Part shown: in pieces, positions 46,501 to 55,425 of the stretch
How the letters are laid out: each line of letters opens with the position of its first letter
Position numbering within the stretch: the first letter of the stretch is position 1
Assembly: GCF_011634775.1 (NCBI RefSeq)
Contig: NZ_JAALXT010000003.1
Span: 62,001 to 126,000 of the forward strand
Direction of reading: 5' to 3'
DNA from: Thalassoroseus pseudoceratinae
GTDB taxonomy: Bacteria > Planctomycetota > Planctomycetia > Planctomycetales > Planctomycetaceae
DNA length: 64,000 nucleotides
The notes under the pieces: model-generated
Told to the model about the DNA's origin: nothing
The model's database searches: none
Seen by the model: the letters and a program-made list of their open reading frames with translations, nothing else
Program-made: the position numbers and the translations under genes

Positions 46501-47616
46501 CTAGATCGTGATTTGCCGATCACGGGCAACGACATCCCAGCGGCCGATCAGTTCGCCATTTTCGACGACATAGGCTTGCCGGTGCAATGCCGACGTGGGG
46601 CAGATGTGTCGCGGTATGCCGAGAAGTTCATCGCCCGGTTGGTACTTGCTCGCCAACGGTGTTTCCAGCACGAGATGTTCCTCGTTGTGCAACACCTGTT
46701 CGGCGTCTGGCAAGTCGGGGAACATGACTCGATTGCCCATCGGTGGATCGGCGGCGATGGACTTGTTGCCTAAATCGACGGTCAGCCGATTCGGGGTCGG
46801 TCGGCTGATGACACGGGTCAGCATCATCGCGGCAGGTTGGAAGTTCAAGTCGGGGAAGATCGTGCCATAGCCACAGTCATGCAGCACGCAGGTGCCCGGT
46901 GAGAGTTCCACCGTCTGATCATCGACGCCGGCGTAAACCGGAAATGACCCCGTTCCGCCCGCGACAATCTTGGGCACATCTAGACCGCGTTGTTGCAGTT
47001 GCTCGCGAAAATCCAGAGCCGTTTGGAAGTCCGCGAGGACTGCCGATTTCCGTTCTTCGAAATCGACTTGGTGATGATGTCCATCGTAAAAATGCAGACC
47101 ACCTGGATTCACGCCCGGTGAATCCGCGATTTGTTGGTACAACGCAGCGGCTTCTTCGACGAGCTCTTTTCCCGTGCGATGTAAGCCGGAATCACAGTCG
47201 AGAAGCACATCAATCTCGGTACTGGCGGCGGTCATCGCTTCCGAGAGTTGAGCCAGCATTCGGGTGTCGTCTGCGGTCACGGCGAATTTGACATCCGGAT
47301 ATTTTCGGCAGAATGCAACGGCACGTCCAATGTTCGGCCCGACGAGGTTGTACGCCAGGAAAATGTCTTTGACGCCGGTATCGGCGAGCATCTCGGCTTC
47401 TGCGAACGTGGCAGCTTTATGCTTGGTGATGCCCATGTCCAATTGTCGTTTCACGACTTCGGGCATTTTGTGCGTTTTGCAATGCGGACGGAGTCGGTTC
47501 ACATCGCCCGCGACACGGACCATCTCGGCGATATTCGCATCCAGCACTTCGGTGAAAACGACCAACGCAGGCGAAAAAATTTCGGTAGTTTTGGAGATTT
47601 GGTAGGTCTGGGACAT
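46501..47616 (-). CDS. D-threonine aldolase/D-serine dehydratase-like PLP enzyme (fold type III)
   Basis: 371 residues. The PLP-binding lysine is Lys47 in RPHCKTHK, the hallmark of the D-threonine aldolase/D-serine dehydratase branch of the alanine-racemase fold. Near the C-terminus, His337 and Cys339 in IPRHICP match the metal-binding H-x-C of that branch. It probably cleaves or dehydrates a D-beta-hydroxy amino acid with PLP and a divalent metal; which one cannot be told. The start MSQTYQ has GGAA upstream. It is divergent from the GalT-like gene with about 170 bp between. Confidence 0.87.
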   Translation of the reverse strand: MSQTYQISKTTEIFSPALVVFTEVLDANIAEMVRVAGDVNRLRPHCKTHKMPEVVKRQLDMGITKHKAATFAEAEMLADTGVKDIFLAYNLVGPNIGRAVAFCRKYPDVKFAVTADDTRMLAQLSEAMTAASTEIDVLLDCDSGLHRTGKELVEEAAALYQQIADSPGVNPGGLHFYDGHHHQVDFEERKSAVLADFQTALDFREQLQQRGLDVPKIVAGGTGSFPVYAGVDDQTVELSPGTCVLHDCGYGTIFPDLNFQPAAMMLTRVISRPTPNRLTVDLGNKSIAADPPMGNRVMFPDLPDAEQVLHNEEHLVLETPLASKYQPGDELLGIPRHICPTSALHRQAYVVENGELIGRWDVVARDRQITI

Positions 47617-47788
47617 TGAGGAGTTTCCAACGGTGTGTTCGATCGAGCGGCGGGTTGGCGGTGATTCTAACAAACCCGGAACTGACTTTCCGCCGTATCA
47701 CCGATTTCCACTCGGGTTGGTCGGAAAACACTTCGCTCTCTATACTGCGGACCGAATTGGCTTTTTCCGGTTTTTGAATGGTAGTCTC

Positions 47789-48781
47789 ATGGCGTCCGAG
47801 TGGCGATGCGAACCCATCAGCGGCGATATGATCTTGTTCGCACCGGATCGAGTTCGTCGTCCGCACGCGAAATCGGACCAGATCGATTGGACACTGCCCG
47901 CGGACGATCCATTCGCCGAAGGTCAAGAGCACCAAACGCCCGGCGAAGTTTTCGCCCTTCGTGAACCAGGAACGGCCGCCAATACACCCGGTTGGTTGGT
48001 CCGCGTGGTTCCGAACAAGTTTCCCGCGTTGTCTCCAGGGAGCGCGACTTCATCACCGGCAGGCGTCGAGTTCGCGTCCCACCCCGCCAGCGGTGTGCAT
48101 GAAGTGATCATCGAGTGTCCGCAGCGGGAATCGCACCTCACTCGACGACCGATTGAACAAACACGCAACGTGCTTCTGGCATATCGCACGCGGATGCAGT
48201 CGCTTCGTGATGAAAAGAGCGTCCGACACGCATTCGTTTTTAAGAATCACGGTCGATTTGCTGGTGCATCGTTGCTGCATGCACATTCGCAACTCATGGG
48301 GTTCCCGTTTGTTCCACCGATGGTTCTGAAAGGACTGGATTACGCCCAGCAATCGACAGGCGACGCATTCACCAAATTGATCCAAAAGGAACTCGAAGAC
48401 GGCTTACGCGTTGTTCGAACCTCGCCTCAGTTTGTCGTCTTTTGTCCGTTCGCGTCTCGATTTCCTTACGAGATGTGGCTGTTGCCTCGCCGGCGTTCCT
48501 CTCACTTTGAACAAACCAACAATTCCGATTTGTTTGAGCTTGCAGATGTGTTGCGGGATGTGTTGCTGCGATTAGAAGCTGTCACCGGCGATGCGGCCTA
48601 CAACTTTGTGTTGCACTCGGCTCCGTTTGGCGAAGAGCATCCGAACTATCGTTGGCAGATTCGCATTCTGCCGCGAATCACCGGATTGGCGGGGCTCGAA
48701 CTTGGCGGTGGCACACACGTGAATCTCGTGTTGCCGGAAGACGCCGCTGCGGAACTTCGCTCGGACGGAGCCACTATGTAG
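47789..48781 (+). CDS. Galactose-1-phosphate uridylyltransferase-like protein
   Basis: 330 residues of the HIT/GalT superfamily. The nucleotide-transfer active site is H164-A-H166-S-Q168 in SLLHAHSQLMG, followed by a second-domain FCPFASRFPYEMWLLPRR segment typical of GalT relatives. The N-terminal zinc cysteines of E. coli GalT are not evident. It may use a sugar 1-phosphate and a nucleotide sugar, but the specific substrates are unclear, and no other Leloir genes are near. The stop lies within an 8-bp tail-to-tail overlap with the GH3 gene. ATG 47789 was chosen because the family sequence starts there. Confidence 0.8.
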   Translation: MASEWRCEPISGDMILFAPDRVRRPHAKSDQIDWTLPADDPFAEGQEHQTPGEVFALREPGTAANTPGWLVRVVPNKFPALSPGSATSSPAGVEFASHPASGVHEVIIECPQRESHLTRRPIEQTRNVLLAYRTRMQSLRDEKSVRHAFVFKNHGRFAGASLLHAHSQLMGFPFVPPMVLKGLDYAQQSTGDAFTKLIQKELEDGLRVVRTSPQFVVFCPFASRFPYEMWLLPRRRSSHFEQTNNSDLFELADVLRDVLLRLEAVTGDAAYNFVLHSAPFGEEHPNYRWQIRILPRITGLAGLELGGGTHVNLVLPEDAAAELRSDGATM

Positions 48782-50456
48782 ACGAACCGAATTCCTTTTG
48801 AATTCGTTCGCCGAAACCAATTTCTGGGCTGAGAAAGGGATGCTTGTATTGCTCGACCGATCCGCCCTCACCGCATTGGCGTTGGATCGCAAATCGCTGC
48901 CAAGTGCCCGGCGACAGGGCCACGCATCGCAACGGCTGCAAACGGCCACTGGCACGTTTGTCGGCGTATTCGCTGTTCAGCGTCTTCAGTTTGCGGTCGA
49001 TGGCATCTGCCAAGTTCGCGGTCGTTGACAGTTCCGTTTCGGTCAGCAATTCATATCCCGGCGGATCACCCCAAGCCGGGGCAAGCGTGAATTGTTCGAG
49101 CACGAGCCCTGCTTCATCGGCGGCTTCCCGGACGGCTCGCACCGCTTGCGATTCAGCAATCTTTTCGCCCGTCAAATTCGAAATATGAGCCCCCTTGTGA
49201 AGGAACTCGAGTGTCGGCGTCGTGTGATAGTAGCCGGTGCAGCGAACCACGTCACAGATGTCGTAGCGATAAAACCCCGAAGAAGTTGTCAGCAGGATGT
49301 AATAGGACTCGCCGATTTGCAGTTCATGAGCCAACAAAACGGACGGACTTGGTGATCCGTATTCCGCCTCCGGAATGAACTCGAAAAAGTGGCTTGTGAC
49401 GTCCAACACACCATCGGGACGATTGTCTTGTAGGGGAGTCGTCATTCGACCTTCACTAGCGGAGAGTCCGGGGTCGAGAATCGGACCGTCTCCGTAGTAC
49501 TCTCGCAGTTTCGGCAAATAAGCCGCCGCACTGCCGCCCGTCCAAACTGCGATGAGCGCTAAATTCGGCCAATAGTCTTGCGGATCGAGTCGGTCTCGAG
49601 ATGACTTCAACCGCTCCAGTTCCGCTGCTCTGCGTGGATTCCGAGCTTGGATTTTACGCCGAATGGCGGAACGCACCACCAATGGGACATCGGCCGAGAC
49701 GGTTAGCGTCCCGTCGGAAATGTCGCGAATGAGAGATTCCGCTTCCCGATCAGCCCGCTGTGCAAGGTGAATGAGCGTGCTGGGATTGGCCGTCATCACC
49801 AACGCAACTTCCGGATCGGCCAACGCAATTCTCAAGGCGGTATAGTGTCGAGTGGTGGAATCTTCGATCTTCGATAGCACCCCCGGGACCGTGTACATCG
49901 ATTGCACGATTCGCTTCTGCAGCGACGCCACAAGTCCGGTAATGCTGCCGCAACGAGTTCCCCCCGGTGTGCGAAACTGATCGTCATTACTGCTGAGCTG
50001 AAGGATTCGTCCTTGCGAGACTTGGGGGTAGTTGTCGAGCATTCGGATGCCCCACACCTGCCAACCACGCCGGTAATCATCCAAGAATCGTTGAGTGATG
50101 GGGATGTATTTCGTCGCCGATGTCGTCCCGCTGCTAAGAGAGAACATCAGCAATGGGTTGCCGCTCCCCAAGAGCGCGTTGAATTTCCCTTCACGAACCT
50201 GATCAATGTCAGAACGGTAGAAATCGTAATTGGTGAGGGGAAACTGCTTTTGCAGGTCGGCGGGCGTTTGAATTGCCGATAAGCGGTGTCGCTGGCCGAA
50301 TTCCGAGTCGGCATTCAAAGCGAGCAGGTTGTGTAAGACGGTTTGCTGGACCGATTGGCAATTTTGGGTGGCGTGTTGGAACTCGCGGAGTTGTCGTCGA
50401 ACTCGCGCACGCGGGACGGAACCGACCACGTGACGGAGTTTGCCAACCCAGCTCAT
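48774..50456 (-). CDS. GH3 auxin-responsive-promoter family protein (acyl-adenylating type)
   Basis: 560 residues. The N-terminal part has the GH3 pattern FPLTNYDFYRSDIDQVREG and the P-loop-like SLSSGTTSATKYIPIT, and later GLSASEGRMTTPLQ and YRYDICDVVRCTGYY match the adenylate-binding motifs. In plants the family adenylates carboxylic acids such as indole acetate or jasmonate and conjugates them to amino acids. The bacterial members have no agreed substrate. It shares its last 8 bp with the convergent GalT-like gene. No plant-derived features are apparent in the gene itself. Confidence 0.88.
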   Translation of the reverse strand: MSWVGKLRHVVGSVPRARVRRQLREFQHATQNCQSVQQTVLHNLLALNADSEFGQRHRLSAIQTPADLQKQFPLTNYDFYRSDIDQVREGKFNALLGSGNPLLMFSLSSGTTSATKYIPITQRFLDDYRRGWQVWGIRMLDNYPQVSQGRILQLSSNDDQFRTPGGTRCGSITGLVASLQKRIVQSMYTVPGVLSKIEDSTTRHYTALRIALADPEVALVMTANPSTLIHLAQRADREAESLIRDISDGTLTVSADVPLVVRSAIRRKIQARNPRRAAELERLKSSRDRLDPQDYWPNLALIAVWTGGSAAAYLPKLREYYGDGPILDPGLSASEGRMTTPLQDNRPDGVLDVTSHFFEFIPEAEYGSPSPSVLLAHELQIGESYYILLTTSSGFYRYDICDVVRCTGYYHTTPTLEFLHKGAHISNLTGEKIAESQAVRAVREAADEAGLVLEQFTLAPAWGDPPGYELLTETELSTTANLADAIDRKLKTLNSEYADKRASGRLQPLRCVALSPGTWQRFAIQRQCGEGGSVEQYKHPFLSPEIGFGERIQKEFGSST

Positions 50457-50583
50457 AAAGTTCGGCCCTCGTTGGAATTGCTACAGAACTCATCGGGGCA
50501 AATGGATTTTCATCCGCAGCAGCGCAGCGAAAACGCCGATCCGTCCGTGAAGAACGATCGGCGTGGTGCTTTGTCGGACCAGC

Positions 50584-50790
50584 TTAATCTTCGTCGTCTT
50601 CCTTCTTCTTCTTTTTCTTCTTCTTACCGACCACGGTTTTGATCACGCGGACTTTCGGCAAGCCAAATGGGCTTTGTCCTTCGCTCCAGCGTTCTTCCAT
50701 TTGGAGCTGCTTGATCCGTTCACCACGGCTCAAGACATTTCGGGACCGCACGAGACGGCCTGATCCTTTAAGACTCTTATCAATTGTCAT
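50584..50790 (-). CDS. Small basic protein (TIGR04137-type)
   Basis: 68 residues. The sequence begins [20 protein letters not shown], then [18 protein letters not shown], an eight-lysine run and an acidic end EDDED. It matches my recollection of the small basic protein family found in Planctomycetes, Verrucomicrobia and Chlamydiae. Function is unknown; an association with the ribosome has been suggested by its character but I cannot confirm it. GAGGTGA lies 7 nt before the ATG, a strong site consistent with high expression. Confidence 0.85.
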   Translation of the reverse strand: MTIDKSLKGSGRLVRSRNVLSRGERIKQLQMEERWSEGQSPFGLPKVRVIKTVVGKKKKKKKKEDDED

Positions 50791-51124
50791 CGAATCACCT
50801 CACCTAGCAGTCCCGTTTCGAGATGAAACACGACTTCATAAACCTTCAACACGGCGAAATCCAAGTCGAATAGAATAGGCCATGCCCGTGATTGTTGTCA
50901 ACGGATCGCCCAAGCTCGAATACTGAATTTCCGTTTCGGACGACTGTCAGTCTCCGTTGATCGACCAACTCATCGATCGAAAACCATCGGATTTTGGAAA
51001 TTGGACTCTTCCGAGCATCGACAGCACTTCCGAATTTCCCTCGGTCAACTTTACACGTCATGTGTGGCAGCGTAGCGTGTGAACATGTGCAAAAGAACGG
51101 CAATCAATTGAGCAAAGTCACATT
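50791..51124. other. Divergent intergenic region small basic protein / GH105-like gene
   Basis: 334 bp with no credible gene. It should contain the promoters of both flanking genes; no strong box was recognised. Confidence 0.5.
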
Positions 51125-52675
51125 ATGCAAATTAGATTGAGTCTTCGTTTCGTCGTCGCCACCCTGACGTTGGTATTCGGCTTGAGCCATGTTTCAGCAT
51201 TTGGCCAGTGGGAGGAACGACCAATCGGACGTGATGTCCAGGGGAACGTCTTGCATGCGATGGTTCCGGAATCGGTGGAGGCGTCGCGGGCCAAAGTCTT
51301 GTTGATCGGCGGTGCGAAGTGGCTGGCAAGTCAATCAAGCAATAGTTTTCCCAGATCTGTGGATGTCTTCGCGATCGATTTCCCGCTTCAGGGGCACGAG
51401 TTTCCGCCCAAAGGAACGGCCTACAACAAAGGTGATATCGCGGGATTGTATCTGTGGCGTTGGATTGGCTCGGAGGGGTTCGACACGGTTTTCGTCATCG
51501 GTGACGGTGGCGAAGCTCTCAAAAACGCGTTGGAATCTCACGACGTGGCCAAGGTCGGGAAAGTCCCTTGTCGATTGGTCGCGACTGCGGGTGAAGTGAA
51601 AACGGCACTCCAGACGAATGGTGTCATGGTTGGAAAGCCGGATTCCGCGGCGGTGCGGATTCGCCAGCGGAAACAACGCACGCCGATCGAAGTTGCCACC
51701 GCACTTTCTCGTCACTACGGCAAGCAACTGCGTTCGATCGCCTACATCCCTTCGCTGGCTGTCATTGGGCGTCAGCGATTAGGGGAATTCACCGGAAATG
51801 CGGAATTGAACAAAGAAGCTGAAGCGGTGATTGCGCCGTGGTTGAAACGGGATCACCAGCCGTCGGGCAACAAGGTCCCCGGCGGTTCCACGGTTGCGGG
51901 TTACCTCGTTTTCGCGGATGCCTACGCCCGGACGAAGGAACCAAGAGCGAAAGAGATCGTATTGGACATCGCATCGATTGGACTGGCGAAGAAATCCGGT
52001 CAGCCGGTGGGTTTTGTCCCGAACCATAGTGAAATGAGCGATTCCGTCTTCATGGATGGACCGATTCTCGCCACTGCCGGTCGTTTATCCGGTGATACTC
52101 GGTATTTCGAGGCGTGTCTCAATCACACTCGGAAAATGCAAGAACTCTGCCTACGAGATGATGGACTCTATCGCCACTCTCCACTCGATGAAGCTGCCTG
52201 GGGGCGTGGCAATGGTTTTCCCGCACTCGGTTTGGCACTGGTGCTCAGTGAGTTGCCTGTCGACTGGTCGGGGCGTGCGGAGATTCTTCAGGACTTTCAG
52301 AACCACATCGCTGCACTGGTGAAGCATCAGGACGCCACAGGTATGTGGCATCAAGTGGTCGATCGTCCTGAGAGCTACCGGGAATTCACGAGCACCTGCA
52401 TGATCACATTCGCGATGTTGCGAGGCATGCGTCACGGTTGGCTTGATCCAGACAAGTATCGAGAACCGGCAAACCGCGGATGGGACGCGATCAAATCACG
52501 GATCGGTTCGAACGGTCTCGATCTCACCGACGTCTGCACCGGAACCGGGAAGCAGAAGAACTTGGAAGCGTATTTTCACCGAACCGCGATCCTCGGCCGT
52601 GACGATCGCGGAGGTGCGATGGCGTTGATGGTGTCCACCGAACGTGCGTTCTGGGAACGTCAGAACGCACGATGA
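51125..52675 (+). CDS. Secreted GH88/GH105-like unsaturated glucuronyl/rhamnogalacturonyl hydrolase
   Basis: 516 residues. The signal peptide (about 1-27) is followed by a 160-residue domain with alpha/beta character, which single-domain members of the family lack. The C-terminal (alpha/alpha)6 barrel (about 190-510) has the family motifs: an Asp pair in DSVFMD (306-311) and WGRGNGF (359-365). YteR-type enzymes hydrolyse unsaturated uronic acid sugars from lyase products of pectin-like polymers. That role suits a planctomycete that degrades algal or plant polysaccharides. The exact linkage is not known. Convergent with ispD, 16 bp apart. Confidence 0.85.
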   Translation: MQIRLSLRFVVATLTLVFGLSHVSAFGQWEERPIGRDVQGNVLHAMVPESVEASRAKVLLIGGAKWLASQSSNSFPRSVDVFAIDFPLQGHEFPPKGTAYNKGDIAGLYLWRWIGSEGFDTVFVIGDGGEALKNALESHDVAKVGKVPCRLVATAGEVKTALQTNGVMVGKPDSAAVRIRQRKQRTPIEVATALSRHYGKQLRSIAYIPSLAVIGRQRLGEFTGNAELNKEAEAVIAPWLKRDHQPSGNKVPGGSTVAGYLVFADAYARTKEPRAKEIVLDIASIGLAKKSGQPVGFVPNHSEMSDSVFMDGPILATAGRLSGDTRYFEACLNHTRKMQELCLRDDGLYRHSPLDEAAWGRGNGFPALGLALVLSELPVDWSGRAEILQDFQNHIAALVKHQDATGMWHQVVDRPESYREFTSTCMITFAMLRGMRHGWLDPDKYREPANRGWDAIKSRIGSNGLDLTDVCTGTGKQKNLEAYFHRTAILGRDDRGGAMALMVSTERAFWERQNAR

Positions 52676-52691
52676 CCAGAATCAAGTTGTC

Positions 52692-53447
52692 TTAGGAAAA
52701 GAAGTCGAGTCTCTCATCTTGAAACGGGTGGAGATTCTTCAGGCTTTTTTCCTTCGGGAGGACATCGAGGAGTGCCTCGGCGATTCGGAAATCCTCTTGT
52801 GTGGTGATTTTCAGGTTCATGGGCGATCCCTCCACGAGCGTGACCGCATGGCCCAATCGTTCAACGAGACTCGCTTCATCGGTCGGCACGAAATCGCCCC
52901 GTTTTGCGTAGGCTTCGAGTAGCAATTCTCGCCGAAACACCTGGGGCGTTTGAGCGTACCAGAGGTTTTCCCGCGGGACGGTTTCCGTAATGGTGTGCGT
53001 GTTGTTGTTCGATTCCCCGCGTTTCAAGGTGCTGGAAACGCGGACCGCTGGGATGGCGGCTCCATTTTCGGTGGCCGCTTGAAAGATCGCGTCGATCCAT
53101 GTTTTCACGAGTAGCGGGCGGGCAGCGTCGTGAACGGCGACAAACTCGGTGTCGGCTTTGACCTGCGCGAGTGCATTTTGCACGCTGTCGGCTCGCTCAG
53201 CTCCGCCTTCGACAATCTGCACATCCATAAATGCCAAATGCGGACGGAACTTCTCCCGAAACCAATCTTTGTCATCGGGACTGACCACCACAAGCGTTTG
53301 CGAGACATCTTCGCGATTTGCAAAGTGCTCCGCCGACCGCACCCAGACGGGGCGGCCCTTGAGTTCCACGAAAGTTTTCTTGCGATTCTGCATCCGAAAG
53401 CGTGTGCTGCGACCGGCGGCGGGCAAAATGACAGCGAATTTGGACAT
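52692..53447 (-). CDS. ispD: 2-C-methyl-D-erythritol 4-phosphate cytidylyltransferase (IspD)
   Basis: 251 residues. The nucleotidyltransferase motif is VILPAAGRSTRF with the catalytic Lys in KKTFVEL. Further signatures are GGAERADSVQNAL, VHDAARP and the C-terminal NLKITTQEDFRIAEALL. It makes CDP-methylerythritol in the non-mevalonate isoprenoid pathway in the cytoplasm. AGAGGAA precedes the ATG by 5-6 nt. The last 20 residues extend beyond the typical C-terminus. It stands alone, with no ispF beside it. Confidence 0.94.
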   Translation of the reverse strand: MSKFAVILPAAGRSTRFRMQNRKKTFVELKGRPVWVRSAEHFANREDVSQTLVVVSPDDKDWFREKFRPHLAFMDVQIVEGGAERADSVQNALAQVKADTEFVAVHDAARPLLVKTWIDAIFQAATENGAAIPAVRVSSTLKRGESNNNTHTITETVPRENLWYAQTPQVFRRELLLEAYAKRGDFVPTDEASLVERLGHAVTLVEGSPMNLKITTQEDFRIAEALLDVLPKEKSLKNLHPFQDERLDFFS

Positions 53448-53824
53448 CGTTCCTCTCCGGACCCTGGCTTCTGTTCCAACACGTCGACTTCAAATCATAT
53501 GCGAAACCGTTTCGAAAGTTGAATGCCCGATCGACTTCGTTTCGCGAAACAGTCGCTTCGATGTTGCCGAACCTCCACATTCCTCAGCTCAATGTTGTCT
53601 TCGGACGACATCATTCGACGTCTTTTGAGGACGGGATGACTGTGTTGAGACTCATAATTCGTTTGGTGGAAATGGATTATGTCGATTGCGTTTCGGTCCC
53701 TTGACGTTCTGGCATCTAATTTGTTCTGCAACCACATATCCGAAACTCTGTCATCCCAAACGCCGCTGGGCATCAATCGGACGGTTTTCGTCGAGATGCC
53801 CCTGCGAAACGAATCAGGTTTTTC
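53448..53824. other. Divergent intergenic region ispD / sigma-54 activator
   Basis: 377 bp without a credible gene. It holds the promoters of both flanks. I did not find a convincing -24/-12 sigma-54 site. Confidence 0.5.
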
Positions 53825-55279
53825 ATGTCTCAACAAATCGTAGCCGTTTTGTCGCGGAATCCGCAGTTGACTTCGGAATTGGCTCTCAAGTGGGCCGGAC
53901 GATGTCTTCTTCTGATCGCCGAAACTCCAGAAGAGTTGCGTGAATTCCTGACGAGCCACCGCCCCCAAACGTTCCTACTCGATTTTTCACGCACACAGGG
54001 CGCTGGGACGACGGAATCGCAGTTGTTGCATGATCTACGATCGCGGGAAGACGAGACTCGCTTGTTGGTCATTCCGCCACAGTTTTGCAGCGAGCCACTT
54101 GCACAAACCATCAAGCAGACGAACGCGACTCGGCTGGTTCAACCGTTCGATGAGAAGGCGATCGAACTTTTCACATCGGAACCGTCCGTCAAATCCGACG
54201 CCGAATCACAGCCAACCACTGCGGTTGCCCCTCATACGGTTTCGAGCGATTCCGAGAAAACCACGGGGAACGAGATTGGTGCGGAAACGGTGCTTACGGG
54301 CATTTCCCGGCGGTTTGAAACGAATTCGCCACAACTCAAAACGATGCTGCGTGACTTGGAAGTGGCCGCCAAGCACAACGTGACAATTCTGCTCATCGGC
54401 GAGACGGGATCGGGGAAAACGTTTCTCTCACGTTTGATTCACGAAGTTTCGCCCAGACGGAACGAACCGTTCGTGAACGTTGCCTGTGGTGCGTTGCCGA
54501 ATGAGTTGATCGAAAGCGAACTGTTCGGTCACGTGAAGGGTTCGTTTACGAGTGCCCATGCGGACAAGGAAGGGAAGTTTGTGGCGGCCAAGGGCGGTTC
54601 GATGTTGCTCGACGAAATCGACGTGCTCGGTTTGGAGCAGCAGGTCAAACTTCTTCGCGTGATCGAGACCGGCGAGTTTGAAGCCGTCGGGTCGAACATC
54701 ACCCTCAAGTCGCAAGCCCGACTGATTGTGGCGAGCAACCTGAATCTGCAACCGCTGGTCGAAGGAGGCAAGTTTCGGCCGGACTTGTACTATCGACTCA
54801 ACATGTTGAAGTTCGAAATCCCGCCGCTTCGCGCTCGCAAAGCGGACATCATGCCGCTCGCGAAGAAGTTCATTCAGGCCCAGCAACAGAAGCACGGCGT
54901 GGAGATTCACCGCATCGAACGGGGATTATTCGATGCTCTTTACGAGTACCCGTGGCCGGGAAATGTGCGGGAGTTGGAAAACGTGATTCAGCGAGCCGTG
55001 ATCTATTGCCAAGACGGTGTGCTCGCCGCCAACCATCTCCCGGATCACATTCTCAGCGGAATGGCTGGTCCAACGAACGATCCCACTGTGAAACTTGGTC
55101 CGCAACGAATGGCGGTCGAGCCGGAAAGTTTGAACGACCAAATCGAATTAACAGAGAAAGAAATTATCGAGCAGGCCCTGTTCCACAACAGCTACAGTCG
55201 CACCAAGACGGCCAAGGAACTCGGTATCAGTCGGGTCACCTTGTACAACAAGATGAAGAAGTACGACATGATGAAATAA
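53825..55279 (+). CDS. Sigma-54-type activator (NtrC family) with pseudo-receiver
   Basis: 484 residues. Residues 1-120 look like a degenerate receiver: an Asp is present in LLDFS (53), but the acidic pocket at the start of the domain is missing. The AAA+ domain (about 160-395) has Walker A GETGSGKT (192-199), Walker B LLDEID (DE at 263-264), and an arginine-rich sensor region. The sigma-54-contacting loop reads GSFTSA (239-244) instead of GAFTGA. A Fis-type helix-turn-helix ends the protein (KTAKELGISRVTLYNKMKKY). Likely an enhancer-binding activator, but with altered or lost sigma-54 contact and no phospho-control. Targets unknown; the CehA-like gene lies 146 nt downstream. Confidence 0.88.
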   Translation: MSQQIVAVLSRNPQLTSELALKWAGRCLLLIAETPEELREFLTSHRPQTFLLDFSRTQGAGTTESQLLHDLRSREDETRLLVIPPQFCSEPLAQTIKQTNATRLVQPFDEKAIELFTSEPSVKSDAESQPTTAVAPHTVSSDSEKTTGNEIGAETVLTGISRRFETNSPQLKTMLRDLEVAAKHNVTILLIGETGSGKTFLSRLIHEVSPRRNEPFVNVACGALPNELIESELFGHVKGSFTSAHADKEGKFVAAKGGSMLLDEIDVLGLEQQVKLLRVIETGEFEAVGSNITLKSQARLIVASNLNLQPLVEGGKFRPDLYYRLNMLKFEIPPLRARKADIMPLAKKFIQAQQQKHGVEIHRIERGLFDALYEYPWPGNVRELENVIQRAVIYCQDGVLAANHLPDHILSGMAGPTNDPTVKLGPQRMAVEPESLNDQIELTEKEIIEQALFHNSYSRTKTAKELGISRVTLYNKMKKYDMMK

Positions 55280-55425
55280 CTCACGATTTGCTGAGCAAAC
55301 ATCTGTACGGAGTACGAATTTGAAATGAAGATCGATGCGGAACGTGGCAATTTCGGTTAAGACGCGGTACGGTTTTAGGCATCAAAGAATACCTCGCCGA
55401 TACCGTCTGACTAAGAAGTTTCGCC

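Noticed and set aside
50601-50625. Run of CTT-type repeats as a possible slippage or phase-variation tract
   Set aside because: It codes in minus orientation for the poly-lysine tail of the small basic protein, which is a family feature; slippage would need length comparison.
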